In this document: piece after piece, positions 7,123 through 16,117 of the stretch
Layout of the letters: each line of letters begins with the position of its first letter
Position numbering within the stretch: the first letter of the stretch is position 1
Source: Kribbibacterium absianum
GTDB lineage: Bacteria > Actinomycetota > Coriobacteriia > Coriobacteriales > Atopobiaceae
Length of the DNA stretch: 64,000 bases
NCBI RefSeq assembly: GCF_030067705.1
Contig: NZ_JASJEX010000002.1
Span: forward strand, 310,001-374,000
Direction: 5' to 3'
Notes under the pieces: model-generated
The model's input: the letters and a program-made list of their open reading frames with translations, nothing else
What the model was told of the DNA's origin: nothing
Database searches by the model: none
Made by a program: the position numbers and the translations under genes

Positions 7123-8388
7123 ATGGGCAAAGAAGGGGTTAGGCAGCTCAAACGACCGCTGACCTGGACCGCCGCAGCGTTGACTGTGGCGCTGGTGTGC
7201 TGCCTCTATTGGACGGGATCGGGTCTCTTGGAGCGCAAGTGCACCGAGGCGCTGGAGCGAATCCAGCAGAACGGTAGCGACGATCCCTGGCCCTCCTTGG
7301 TGGTGCAAGCTCAGAGCCTTTCCCCCGAGGACCTCTACGGCAGCCAACGATTCTTGGGGGAGGAAAAGCGGGGCACGGGGGACGCCTATCGCATCGAGGA
7401 CACGACGCTCCGCTGGTCTATCGGCAATTACTACGAGGTTAGGCGGCAGCATCGCGGAGAACGAGTGCCCCTGTATTGGGTGCACCTCTTTCACCAGGAC
7501 TCTTACTGGGCCTGGTGCTATGTGGCTCAAGATAGCTGGGGCCCCGATGGCGCGGCGGGGGCATTGGGGGCCGGCGATTGGGTGGTCTTTATCGATGTCT
7601 CGACCGCCATGCGAATGCTGCAGATGTCCACCGGCGTTCTAGTGCTCGTTGGCGTCGCGCTGACGCTGTTGGTGGGTCTGGCCGAGCGTCGGCTCGTGCA
7701 GACGCAGGAACGAGCACGCCAGAGGGAGCGCGACTTCTTTGCCAACGCTTCGCACGAGCTGCGGGCCCCGCTCATGTCCGTGGGAGGCTACGCGGACGCT
7801 CTGGAGGACGGCCTGGTGCCCCTGAACGAGGCAGCCTCCTCCATACGATCCGAGGCTCAGCGTATGGAGGGTCTGGTGAGCCAGATTCTGGCTCTGGCAA
7901 AGGCCGATGCTGGAAAGGTTCCGGTGCGGGCTCACCGGTGCGATGTACGCGAGCTGGTGTACGAGGCCCTCGGGGTCGAAGGGATCGAAGGGATGTCCGA
8001 GAAGCGGGTGACCGTTGACGCTCCGGAGCCGCTTCCTTTTGTGTGCGATCCCGACTTGACGTTCTCCACCGTCTCGAACCTGGTGACCAACGCCTGGCGT
8101 CATGCCGCCTCTTGCGTAAGGGTGGAGGCGCGGGTGGAAGAGGGGCGCCTTTGTGTGCGGGTCTCGAACGATGGGGATACAATCGCGCCCGAAAGGGTCG
8201 AAGAGCTGTTCGAACGCTTTCACACGGGCCCAGGAGGCCAAACCGGATTGGGGCTTGCGCTCGCACGCGAGTATGCACGGCTGCAAGGAGGCGACGTGAC
8301 GGCCTCGGTGGAGGCGGGGCGGACCTGTATGGTGGTGTCGTTGCCCGAAGGGAAGGCGTGCTCCTCGCAGACGTCGGCCGAAGCTTGA
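7123..8388 (+). CDS. Membrane sensor histidine kinase
   Basis: 421 residues. Membrane segments at about 14-32 and 170-188 enclose a sensor domain of roughly 135 residues outside the membrane, rich in Trp and Tyr. The phospho-acceptor His211 is in ASHELRAPL, the N box is NLVTNAWRHA, and the G box is GLGLALAREYARLQGG. The start follows GAGGAG. The partner is the regulator at 6424. The signal is unknown; with the Tat-exported gene in front, an envelope stimulus is plausible. Confidence 0.95.
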   Translation: MGKEGVRQLKRPLTWTAAALTVALVCCLYWTGSGLLERKCTEALERIQQNGSDDPWPSLVVQAQSLSPEDLYGSQRFLGEEKRGTGDAYRIEDTTLRWSIGNYYEVRRQHRGERVPLYWVHLFHQDSYWAWCYVAQDSWGPDGAAGALGAGDWVVFIDVSTAMRMLQMSTGVLVLVGVALTLLVGLAERRLVQTQERARQRERDFFANASHELRAPLMSVGGYADALEDGLVPLNEAASSIRSEAQRMEGLVSQILALAKADAGKVPVRAHRCDVRELVYEALGVEGIEGMSEKRVTVDAPEPLPFVCDPDLTFSTVSNLVTNAWRHAASCVRVEARVEEGRLCVRVSNDGDTIAPERVEELFERFHTGPGGQTGLGLALAREYARLQGGDVTASVEAGRTCMVVSLPEGKACSSQTSAEA

Positions 8389-8417
8389 GGCCGGGCCCAG
8401 CCCTGAGAAAGGAAGCT

Positions 8418-9059
8418 ATGGCCCAGATTCTGTTCATGCGCCACCCCGAGACCGAGGGCAACGTCGCCCATTGGTACTCCGGGCGCCGCAACGTCGAGCT
8501 TTCCGACCGCGGCGCCGAGCAGTGCGCTCGGGCCATTCGCGCCCTCGTGGCGTGGCAGCCGGACGTCATCGTCTCGAGCCCGCTCGTGCGCTGCCGGTCC
8601 ATCGCGTTCGGTGCGGCCATCTGCCTCGGGCTCGAGCCCATCATCGACGACCGCCTCATCGAGATCGACTTCGGCGCCATCGAGTCGATGACCTCGAGCG
8701 AAGCACGCGCCCAGGGGCTGGTTTTCCCGTGGCCGGTGGACGAGGACGGTGTGTCTCACCCGGTGCCCGGCGGCGAGTCGTTCGAGCATATCGAGGCGCG
8801 GGCGCAGGCGTTCCTGGACGACGTTCGCTGGCTCGATGGCCGCATCGCCTGCGTGGCCCATGGCGGTATGATGCGCGCGATCATGGCCGCGGCCTACGGC
8901 ATGGACCTCTCCAAGTTCTGGGACATGTCCATCGACAATGTGACGTCGCAGATCTTCCTGGCCCAGGACGGGAGATTGCAGCTCTCGGCCATGGGCCTGA
9001 CGCCGGAGGAGGTGGCCGCCCGCGGCCTCGCCTGGCAGGCCGAACGGCGCGAGACCTGA
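8418..9059 (+). CDS. Histidine phosphatase family protein
   Basis: 213-residue cytoplasmic member of the phosphoglycerate-mutase-like histidine phosphatases. The catalytic RHP motif is at residues 8-10, within FMRHPETEGN. The second arginine/acid region is VSSPLVRCRSIAFG and the second histidine is in CVAHGGMMRAI. The start at 8418 follows GAGAAAGGA; upstream the frame overlaps the kinase gene and has no family sequence. It is followed by a strong hairpin. Members act on phosphosugars or other phosphoesters; the substrate here is unknown. Confidence 0.92.
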   Translation: MAQILFMRHPETEGNVAHWYSGRRNVELSDRGAEQCARAIRALVAWQPDVIVSSPLVRCRSIAFGAAICLGLEPIIDDRLIEIDFGAIESMTSSEARAQGLVFPWPVDEDGVSHPVPGGESFEHIEARAQAFLDDVRWLDGRIACVAHGGMMRAIMAAAYGMDLSKFWDMSIDNVTSQIFLAQDGRLQLSAMGLTPEEVAARGLAWQAERRET

Positions 9060-9086
9060 CCGCGCCCCGGCTCGTCGTCGCACAAG

Positions 9087-9121
9087 AAGGGCCGCGTCCC
9101 AACTCGGGAGCGCGGCCCTTT
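9087..9121. terminator. Bidirectional terminator hairpin
   Basis: AAGGGCCGCG pairs with CGCGGCCCTT around a short loop, between the convergent phosphatase and ferritin genes; CTTTCT follows on the plus strand and CTTGTG on the minus strand. Confidence 0.75.
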
Positions 9122-9142
9122 CTCGTCTCGTGCGACTGTGCC

Positions 9143-9670
9143 TTAGCGCGGCATCTCGGCGCTGGTAGAGGCGGCCACGCGGCTGCCGTACTTCTCGTCC
9201 AGCGCGAACAGGCCCTCGGGGGTGACGCCGAAGAGCTTCATGTCGTCCATCATGTCGATGCAGGTGATCTCTTCCTCCTGCTGCTCGGCGATGTAGTACT
9301 CCAGGAACTTCTTGGTGCGGTAGTCGCCCTCGTTCACGGACTCGGTGTAGATCTGGTTGATGGAGTCGGTGATGAAGCACTCGTGCTCGTAGGCCAGCTC
9401 GATGCCGTTGGCGGGGTCGGAGACCTGCTTCTGCGGCGCGGCGATCGGCTCCAGGACCGGCTTCACGTCGTTGTCGAGCAGGTACGTGCGGATCCTCATG
9501 GCGTGGGCCTTCTCCTCGGAGGCCTGGACCACGAACCAGTTGGCGAAACCGCGCAGGCCGTAGTCGTCGTACCAGTCGGCGAAGGACAGGTAGAGGTACG
9601 CGCTGTAGAGCTCCTTGTTGAGCTGCTCGTTCAACAATTGCTGGATCTTCTCGGAGAGACGCAACTTCAT
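9143..9670 (-). CDS. ftnA: Ferritin
   Basis: Non-haem iron-storage ferritin, 175 residues, the normal length of bacterial FtnA. The four-helix ferroxidase pattern is visible: ELYSAYLYLSFADW in helix A, EEKAHAM in helix B, and EHECFITDSIN and AEQQEEE later. It oxidises Fe(II) and stores Fe(III) in a 24-subunit shell. The start at 9670 (MKLRLSEK) follows AAAGGA; a TTG start three codons earlier would leave no space for the ribosome site. It is monocistronic, divergent from the DUF2207 gene. Confidence 0.96.
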   Translation of the reverse strand: MKLRLSEKIQQLLNEQLNKELYSAYLYLSFADWYDDYGLRGFANWFVVQASEEKAHAMRIRTYLLDNDVKPVLEPIAAPQKQVSDPANGIELAYEHECFITDSINQIYTESVNEGDYRTKKFLEYYIAEQQEEEITCIDMMDDMKLFGVTPEGLFALDEKYGSRVAASTSAEMPR

Positions 9671-9778
9671 AGAGATCAATCCTTTCTCGATGGGGTGTTC
9701 CGTGCCGCAGCTGTCCGTTACATTGGAGACGGCTGCGTCGACACTCCTGAGAGGTCGTACCCCAGAGAAAGGTTTGTG

Positions 9779-11716
9779 ATGAGGACGTTCTCAATCAGCA
9801 AACGCGTGCGGTCGGCTGCCGTTGCGGTCGCCCTGTTCCTCGCGGCCCTGCTGGCCGCGCCGGTGACCGCGCTGGCCGTAGACTACACGATGGGGCCCGT
9901 GACCATCGATGCCGTGCTCGCTGCGGACGGCACGCTCACTGTGACCGAGGACCGCACGTTCAACTTCGACGGTCACGCGAACGGTGTCTATTGGAAGATC
10001 CCGACGGGCACCTACGAGGGCCGGGAGATCGCGCCCGTGGTCGAGAGCTGCGGCGTCGTGGAGGACGGCCAGTACGAGCGGTTCTCGGACAGCTCGAGCG
10101 GCGACGACCACACCTACGAGCTTTCGGATTACTCCAGCTACACGCAGGTGAAGCTCTACAACCAGGCGGACGACGAGCCCGTGACGTTCCGCGTGGTCTA
10201 CAAACTGCCGCAGCTGGCGACCGCCTGGGCGGACACCGGCGAGCTGTACTGGAAGTTCGTGAGCGACGGCTGGGACGAGCCCACCGACAACGTCACCTGC
10301 ACCATCCATCTGCCGGTGCCGAGCGGCCAGACCGTCAAGGCCGGCGACAACGTGCGCGCCTGGGGTCACGGGACGCTCGACGGCAACGTGTCCTTTGACG
10401 GCAACGACGTTGTGTTCACGGTGCCCCGCGTGGGCACCGCCGACTATGCCGAGGCGCGCGTCACGTTCCCGGTGAGCTGGCTCGCCTCGACGCGCTCGAG
10501 CGAGAACCGGCTGGACGCGATCCTCGCGGAAGAGCAGCAGTGGGCGGACGAGGCCAACGCCAGGCGCGAGGCAGTGCGCGCGGAGCAGACGGGCCTCGGC
10601 GTCGTCTTCTGCGCCGTGGGCGCGGGGGCCTGCGCGATCGTGTGGCGCACCTGGCGTCGCTACAAGGAGAACCACCGGGCGCTGTTCCAGGACGAGTACT
10701 TCCGTGACGTGCCGAGCGCGGACCATCCGGCGGTGCTCGGCGCGCTCTACCACGGCGGCTCGGTGGGCACCGAGGAGTTCACGGCCACCCTCATGCACGT
10801 GAGCGACCAAGGCGCGGTGGAGCTCAACCACGTCGAGTATCCCGGCTCGTTCGGCCGCACCAAGGAGGACTACCAGCTGGTCCGCGTGCCGAGCAAGGCG
10901 GAGGCGCTCACGAGCCCCATCGACCGCGACCTGATGCGCATGCTCTTCGAGCGCGTGGCGCCCAAGACCAAGAGCTCCCGCGACCTTCACGGGGACGGGC
11001 ACGTGACGCTGCTGTTCTCCGAGATGAAGCGCGTGGCCAAGAAGCACCCCGAGCGCTACATGGACGCCTATGACGACTGGAAGGGCGCCGCCGAGGGGGA
11101 GGCCATCGAGCGGGGGTTCTTCACGGACGACTCCCGGGGAGGCCGCGGCTGGCTGGTGCTGGCGATCGTGGCGTGCGCGCTCGCGCTGTGCATCGGCCTC
11201 GCCGGGGCGATTGAGCTGGAGCCGCCCGCATGGGTGTGGCTCACGCTCCTTCTGCCGGTGGCGGGGTTGGTGGCCGCCATCGTGGCCCTCGCGCACATGA
11301 AGGCGCTCTCCCGCGAGGCCATCGAGCTGCGCGCCCAGCTGGAGGCGCTCCGCCGTTGGCTCAAGGACTTCACGCGGCTCAAGGAGGCCGTGCCCAACGA
11401 CGTGATCCTCTGGAACCGCCTGCTCGTGATGGCGGTGGTTCTCGGCGTGGCCGACGAGGTGATCGAGCAGCTGCAGGTCGCGATGCCGGAGCTGCTGACG
11501 GACCCGGACTTCGTGCCCACCTACGTGTGGGTGAGCGGTCATGGCTCCATGGAGCCGCCGAGCGCCGCCTTTGCGAGCGCGGCGGCCGCCAGTTACCAGG
11601 CGAGCAGCGCGGCCATCGCGGCGTCGAACAACAGCTCCGGCGGCGGTGGTGGCGGCGGCTTCTCCGGCGGCGGAGGCGGCGGCTTCGGCGGCGGCGGAGG
11701 CGGCGGCGCGTTCTAG
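9779..11716 (+). CDS. DUF2207 domain membrane protein
   Basis: 645 residues. A signal peptide (about 1-34, ending VTALA) precedes the extracytoplasmic DUF2207 domain, with the conserved start DYTMGPVTIDAVLAADG and the pattern NGVYWKIP. Membrane segments lie near 272-293, 457-478 and 483-505. The last 30 residues are almost only Gly, Ser and Phe, typical of this family. Its role is unknown; it is thought to be an envelope protein. The start at 9779 follows AGAGAAAGG; the frame continues far upstream antisense to ferritin, which is not coding. A terminator follows. Confidence 0.9.
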   Translation: MRTFSISKRVRSAAVAVALFLAALLAAPVTALAVDYTMGPVTIDAVLAADGTLTVTEDRTFNFDGHANGVYWKIPTGTYEGREIAPVVESCGVVEDGQYERFSDSSSGDDHTYELSDYSSYTQVKLYNQADDEPVTFRVVYKLPQLATAWADTGELYWKFVSDGWDEPTDNVTCTIHLPVPSGQTVKAGDNVRAWGHGTLDGNVSFDGNDVVFTVPRVGTADYAEARVTFPVSWLASTRSSENRLDAILAEEQQWADEANARREAVRAEQTGLGVVFCAVGAGACAIVWRTWRRYKENHRALFQDEYFRDVPSADHPAVLGALYHGGSVGTEEFTATLMHVSDQGAVELNHVEYPGSFGRTKEDYQLVRVPSKAEALTSPIDRDLMRMLFERVAPKTKSSRDLHGDGHVTLLFSEMKRVAKKHPERYMDAYDDWKGAAEGEAIERGFFTDDSRGGRGWLVLAIVACALALCIGLAGAIELEPPAWVWLTLLLPVAGLVAAIVALAHMKALSREAIELRAQLEALRRWLKDFTRLKEAVPNDVILWNRLLVMAVVLGVADEVIEQLQVAMPELLTDPDFVPTYVWVSGHGSMEPPSAAFASAAAASYQASSAAIAASNNSSGGGGGGGFSGGGGGGFGGGGGGGAF

Positions 11717-11720
11717 CGAC

Positions 11721-11765
11721 GGACGGGGCCGGGGCCTGCGGAGGACCCCGCCCCGTCCTTGTTTT
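11721..11765 (+). terminator. Rho-independent terminator after the DUF2207 gene
   Basis: GGACGGGG pairs with CCCCGTCC, followed by TTGTTTT, starting 4 bases after the stop codon. Confidence 0.85.
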
Positions 11766-11950
11766 ATGCGCCCTCCGTGCATGGAACGAGCGTTGGGTCA
11801 GTTGGTGCATTAAATACGGGGACGGGAGTATACAAACGACGAGATGTCCGGCCATTTACCGCTGAAAACGGAAATGCGACCGCTCCCCGCAGTGCATAAA
11901 CCCTTCACACCCTTGCCCAGTTGTCTCGGGTATATCTGAAAACACCGATG

Positions 11951-11985
11951 CGCCCCGCCGTTCTGGCGGGGTGTCCCGTTTTAGG
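11951..11985 (+). promoter_or_regulatory. Hairpin leader (possible attenuator) of carbamate kinase
   Basis: CCCCGCC (11953-11959) and GGCGGGG (11965-11971) form a stem with a 5-base loop, followed by TGTCCCGTTTT, 20 bases before the carbamate kinase ribosome site. A terminator-like hairpin inside a 5' leader suggests attenuation, though an upstream terminator is also possible. The rest of 11766-12004 has no gene. Confidence 0.4.
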
Positions 11986-12004
11986 CACTGGGAGGAGCAC
12001 CAGC

Positions 12005-12976
12005 ATGGCTGAGTCCGAATACAAGAAGGCGCCGGGCAAGCCCGACCGTATCGTGGTGGCCCTGGGCGGCAACGCCCTCGGCGACAACCCCAAGGAGCAG
12101 ATGGAGCGCATCAACGTCGCCGCTCCGGCGCTGCTCGACCTCATCAACGAGAAGAGCGAGATCGTCATCACCCACGGCAACGGCCCGCAGGTCGGCATGA
12201 TCCAGAAGGCCTTCGCCATCGCGAGCGACGCGAACCCCAGCGTCCCCGCCATGGACCTGCCCGAGTGCGGCGCCATGTCCCAGGGCTACATCGGCTACCA
12301 CCTGCAGAAGGGCATCGGCAACGAGATCCGTCACCGCGGCAAGCCTTGGCACGTCGCGACCATCGTCACCGAGGTCGAGGTGGACAAGGACGACCCCGCG
12401 TTCGAGAACCCCACGAAGCCCATCGGCCAGTTCCTGACCAAGGAGCAGGCGGACATGCAGAAGCTCGAGAACCCCGACTGGACGTTCGTCGAGGACTCCG
12501 GCCGCGGCTATCGTCGCGTCGTCGCCTCCCCGCAGCCCAAGGCCATCGTGGAGATCGGCTCCATTCGTCACCTGCTTGACGCCGAGTACATCGTCATCGC
12601 CTGCGGTGGCGGCGGCATCCCCGTGTACGAGCAGGACAACGCCCTGGTGGGCGTCGGCGCCGTCATCGACAAGGACCTCGCCGGCGAGCTTCTGGCCGAG
12701 GACGTCGATGCCGAGAAGCTCATCCTGTTGACCGCCGTCGATCACGTGGCCATCAACTTCGGCAAGCCGGACCAGGAGGACCTCACCGACATCACCGTCG
12801 AGCAGGCCAAGAAGTACGTGGAGGAGGGCCAGTTCGGCAAGGGCTCCATGGAGCCGAAGGTCAAGGCGGCCATCAAGTTCGCCGAGTCCCGCCCCGGCCG
12901 CGTTGCCATTATCGGCAGCCTGGAGAAGGCCGCCGCAGCGGCGAACGGCGAGTCCGGCACCCGCATCCACCTGTAG
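12005..12976 (+). CDS. arcC: Carbamate kinase
   Basis: Converts carbamoyl phosphate and ADP to ATP, CO2 and ammonia in the cytoplasm; 323 residues, of normal length. The nucleotide loop is VVALGGNALG at about 15-24; ITHGNGPQVG and IACGGGGIPV are further family signatures. The start at 12005 follows GGGAGGAG. It stands alone with its own terminator, 10 kb from the putrescine carbamoyltransferase locus and 24 kb from the second transcarbamylase cluster. I infer that it serves one or both, since no other carbamate kinase is in the window. Confidence 0.96.
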   Translation: MAESEYKKAPGKPDRIVVALGGNALGDNPKEQMERINVAAPALLDLINEKSEIVITHGNGPQVGMIQKAFAIASDANPSVPAMDLPECGAMSQGYIGYHLQKGIGNEIRHRGKPWHVATIVTEVEVDKDDPAFENPTKPIGQFLTKEQADMQKLENPDWTFVEDSGRGYRRVVASPQPKAIVEIGSIRHLLDAEYIVIACGGGGIPVYEQDNALVGVGAVIDKDLAGELLAEDVDAEKLILLTAVDHVAINFGKPDQEDLTDITVEQAKKYVEEGQFGKGSMEPKVKAAIKFAESRPGRVAIIGSLEKAAAAANGESGTRIHL

Positions 12977-13038
12977 AAGGGCCGCGGCTCAGGGTCTCTT
13001 CTCGGCCCCGAAGCCTTCGCTTCCGAGCGCGTCGTTGA

Positions 13039-13072
13039 GCGCCGTCCCGCATCGTGCGGGGCGGCGCTTTGT
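13039..13072 (+). terminator. Terminator after carbamate kinase
   Basis: GCGCCG(T)CCCGC pairs with GCGGG(G)CGGCGC around ATCGT, followed by TTTGTC, 63 bases after the stop. Confidence 0.75.
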
Positions 13073-13185
13073 CGTGCGCGGAGGGGTCGACGGCCACGAG
13101 CGGACGTTGCGCGCGCGGCGCTCAGAGGGGTGGTTCTGCGGTACCCTAGATACTCGTTCAATGCGCTTTCAACCAAGGAGGCCCT

Positions 13186-14799
13186 ATGGCGGACGCGCCC
13201 ATCAAGCGAGCGCTGGTCAGTGTCACCGACAAAGAGGGCGTGGTGGACTTCTGCCGCGTCCTTTCCAAGGAATGCGGCGTGGAGATCATCTCCACCGGTG
13301 GCACGGCGCGCGTGCTGCGCGAGGCCGGCATCCCGGTGGAGGAGATCAGCGACTACACCGGCTTCCCCGAGATGATGGACGGCCGTGTGAAGACCCTGCA
13401 CCCGATGGTGCACGGCGGCCTGCTCGCCAACCGCGACGTTCCCGAGCACATGGCCGAGGCGGCCGAGCACGGCATCCCGATGATTGACCTTGTGGTGGTG
13501 AACCTCTACGAGTTCGAGAAGACCGTCGCCGACAAGGACGTCACCTTTGCGAACGCGATCGAGCACATCGACATCGGCGGCCCCTCGATGCTGCGCTCCG
13601 CCGCCAAGAACGCGGCCAGCGTGACCGTGGTGTGCGACCCGGCCGACTACACCCGCGTTCTCGAGACCATGGAGCACAACCACGGCGCCACGACCCTTGA
13701 GCTGCGGCTCGAGCTGCAGGCCAAGGTCTTCGCGCGCACGGCGGCCTACGACACCGCGATCGCCAACTGGCTGGCCGACGAACTGGCCAAGAACCAGGGC
13801 GCGAGCGAGAGCGGTCCTGCGACCGTGTTCCCCGAGCGCCTCTCGCGCAGCTGGGTCAAGGCCGAGGACCTGCGCTACGGCGAGAACCCGCACCAGGCGG
13901 CGGCGTTCTACCGCGACGGCGACGCGGCGCCCTGCTCGCTGGCCAACGCGGTGCAGCTCAACGGCAAGCCCCTCTCGTACAACAACCTGCTCGACACCGA
14001 CGCCGCGTGGGCGGCCGTCCGCGAGTTCGACGAGCCGGCCTGCGTGATCTTGAAACACCAGAACCCCTGTGGCTCCGCGACCGCCAAGGACGTGACCGCC
14101 GCCTACGACAAGGCCTACGCCTGCGACCCGGTGAGCGCGTTCGGCGGCATCATCGCCTGCAACCGCGAGGTGCCGCTCGACCTGGTGGAGCACTTTGCGG
14201 ACCAGAACAAGCAGTTCGTGGAGGTGCTCATCGCCCCGGGCTACACCGAGGAGGCGCTCGACCGCCTGGCCAAGCGCAAGAACCTGCGCGTCCTGCAGAC
14301 CGGCGGCGTCGACCGCCCGGCGGCCCTCGAGGCGCGCACCATCGACGGCGGCGTGCTCGTGCAGGAGGTGGACCTGGCCAGCGAGGACCCGTCCACCTTC
14401 ACCGTGGTGACCGAGCGCGAGCCCTCCGAGCAGGAGCTGCACGACCTGCTGTTTGGCTGGAAGGTCGTGAAGACTGTGAAGTCCAACGCGATCCTCATCG
14501 CCAAGGACGACGCGGGCATCGGCATGGGGCCGGGGCAGCCCAACCGCGTGGACTCCGCGAGGATCGCCTGCGACCGCGCGCACGCGGCCTGCGAGCGCAT
14601 GGGCGTGCCGGCCGAGAACCTGGCCGCGGCGAGCGACGCGTTCTTCCCGTTCCGCGACGACGTGGACGAGCTGGCGGCCCGCGGCGTGACCGCGATCATC
14701 CAGCCGGGCGGCTCGGTGCGCGACGAGGAGGTCATCGAGGCCTGCAACGAGCACGGCATCGCGATGGTCTTCACGGGCGTGCGGCACTTCCGGCACTAG
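13186..14799 (+). CDS. purH: Bifunctional AICAR transformylase / IMP cyclohydrolase
   Basis: Catalyses the last two steps of IMP synthesis: formylation of AICAR with 10-formyl-tetrahydrofolate, then ring closure. 537 residues, close to the usual length. The N-terminal cyclohydrolase (MGS-like) domain has STGGTARVL and GRVKTLHPMVHGG. The transformylase domain contains KHQNPCG near residue 289 and DAFFPFRDDVDE near the end. AAGGAGG precedes the start. It is monocistronic or leads into the unknown gene at 14959. Confidence 0.98.
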   Translation: MADAPIKRALVSVTDKEGVVDFCRVLSKECGVEIISTGGTARVLREAGIPVEEISDYTGFPEMMDGRVKTLHPMVHGGLLANRDVPEHMAEAAEHGIPMIDLVVVNLYEFEKTVADKDVTFANAIEHIDIGGPSMLRSAAKNAASVTVVCDPADYTRVLETMEHNHGATTLELRLELQAKVFARTAAYDTAIANWLADELAKNQGASESGPATVFPERLSRSWVKAEDLRYGENPHQAAAFYRDGDAAPCSLANAVQLNGKPLSYNNLLDTDAAWAAVREFDEPACVILKHQNPCGSATAKDVTAAYDKAYACDPVSAFGGIIACNREVPLDLVEHFADQNKQFVEVLIAPGYTEEALDRLAKRKNLRVLQTGGVDRPAALEARTIDGGVLVQEVDLASEDPSTFTVVTEREPSEQELHDLLFGWKVVKTVKSNAILIAKDDAGIGMGPGQPNRVDSARIACDRAHAACERMGVPAENLAAASDAFFPFRDDVDELAARGVTAIIQPGGSVRDEEVIEACNEHGIAMVFTGVRHFRH

Positions 14800-14958
14800 G
14801 TGCCCTGCAACGGCAACGTTCGGCGCAGAGGCGGCCGGCGTCCCCACGGGCGTCGGCCGTTTCCTTTCGCCCTGAGGCCGCGCTGGCTCGCCTGGCGCGT
14901 CTGGCCCTCGAACGGGGTCGAGGTGGCACTATGATGCCCGGTGACGAAAGGGGCGCCC

Positions 14959-15654
14959 ATGCTTGACCCGGAACGCGACTACACCGACAGCGACCTTGCG
15001 GCCCTCGAGGCCGAGGAGCTCGAGAGAGTGAAGGACTTCTCGCTGGGGGAGCCGGCGCTCGTGTGTCGGTGGCGCCTGGCGGAGCGGTCGCTGCCACTGG
15101 CGAACCGCCATATGCGCGCGTTGGGAGCGCGGACGGTGAACGGCGCGCCGCTGACGCCGGAGCTGCTCGGCTGGGTGCGGCAGCACGTGGAGTGGACGCT
15201 CGGCGACGGCGCCTGGGAGCACCCCGACGGCGTGCTGATGCTCGTGATCGACAAGGACGGTCACGCGGCCATGAGCCTGGGGGAGTTCGAGCCGCTGGCG
15301 GACGCGAACGTTGCGGCGCTGCGGGGCCGCGCTCGGCTGGCGGCCAGCGAGCAAGCCGAGACGGGCGTGGCGCCGGAGGTGCTGTTCGCCGAGCGGGACG
15401 GAGCGGTGGTGGTCGGGCTGGCCGAGGACGCGCCCCGGGCCGGGGCGGTGTCGCTGGTCGTGGATCTGGCCTCCACGCTGGGGGTTCCGGTGAGCTTCGA
15501 CCCGACGCTGGCAGATAGCGACGATGCCGCGGTGTTCTTGGTCTCCGATGAGCACGGCGTGGTGCCGGCGAGCGACGGCGAAGGGTCGCTGGGGAGGCGC
15601 TTCTCGGAGCACTACGCGAAGCTGCTCGCGTCCACGAAGCCGCCGCGCCGCTAG
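14959..15654 (+). CDS. Conserved-looking protein of unknown function
   Basis: 231 residues, no signal peptide or membrane segment, acidic N-terminus (DYTDSDLAALEAEELERVKD). I do not recognise a family. The middle (HPDGVLMLVIDKDGHAAMSLGEF) and the end (VFLVSDEHGVVPASDGEG) look like a folded alpha/beta protein. Start chosen at the ATG at 14959 after GAAAGGGG; a GTG at 14941 is the alternative. Codon use matches the neighbours and GC at third positions is very high, so it is a real gene. It may be co-transcribed with purH (160 bases apart). Confidence 0.75.
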   Translation: MLDPERDYTDSDLAALEAEELERVKDFSLGEPALVCRWRLAERSLPLANRHMRALGARTVNGAPLTPELLGWVRQHVEWTLGDGAWEHPDGVLMLVIDKDGHAAMSLGEFEPLADANVAALRGRARLAASEQAETGVAPEVLFAERDGAVVVGLAEDAPRAGAVSLVVDLASTLGVPVSFDPTLADSDDAAVFLVSDEHGVVPASDGEGSLGRRFSEHYAKLLASTKPPRR

Positions 15655-16117
15655 GTCGCCTGCCTTGTCGGCTGGCCGAGCGGTTTGCTCGGGGCGCGCA
15701 GGTTGCGGGGCCGTTTGGCTTGCGGGGAAACGGTTCCCCGCAAACGGCAGCTCGGTTTTGTGGGGAAACGACGTGGCCCCCGCTCGCTATCTCGGGTTTC
15801 TCGCGCTTGGTGTCGCAATAGGGTGCGTTTCTCCGCAAAGACCCGCGCGGTTTTGCGGAGAAACGTTTCCCCACAAACAGGAAACCGGCCTGCGTCGTCG
15901 GTGTCGCGGCATGGGGACCTCGATGAACGTCTGATGTCGGATGGTTGTGAATCAAATCGCGGAAGCTGTTGCGCTCCCGAGCGATTCGTGGTTCCGTGGA
16001 ACGTGGGCGACGGTCGATTCGTTGTCCGGGCGCGGGCGTGGCGGGCCTTACAGAGGTGTGAGACGGGCCCTCCCGCACCCGTGCCACAATGTCGGGAGTC
16101 AATGTGAGGGAGGCATC
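15655..16117. repeat. Gene-free stretch with GGGGAAACGTTTCCCC-type repeats
   Basis: No gene seen. Copies of the same family as at 3671-3843: 15719-15747 (TTGCGGGGAAACGG then TTCCCCGCAAACGG), a partial copy at 15757-15773, another partial at 15823-15840, and 15851-15879 (TTTTGCGGAGAAACG then TTTCCCCACAAA, with matching changes in only part of the stem). The remaining 240 bases before 16118 probably hold the promoter of the next operon. Confidence 0.7.

Noticed and set aside
12005-12976. Amino acid kinase other than carbamate kinase
   Set aside because: VVALGGNALG, THGNGPQVG and length of 323 match carbamate kinase; glutamate 5-kinase and aspartokinase differ.
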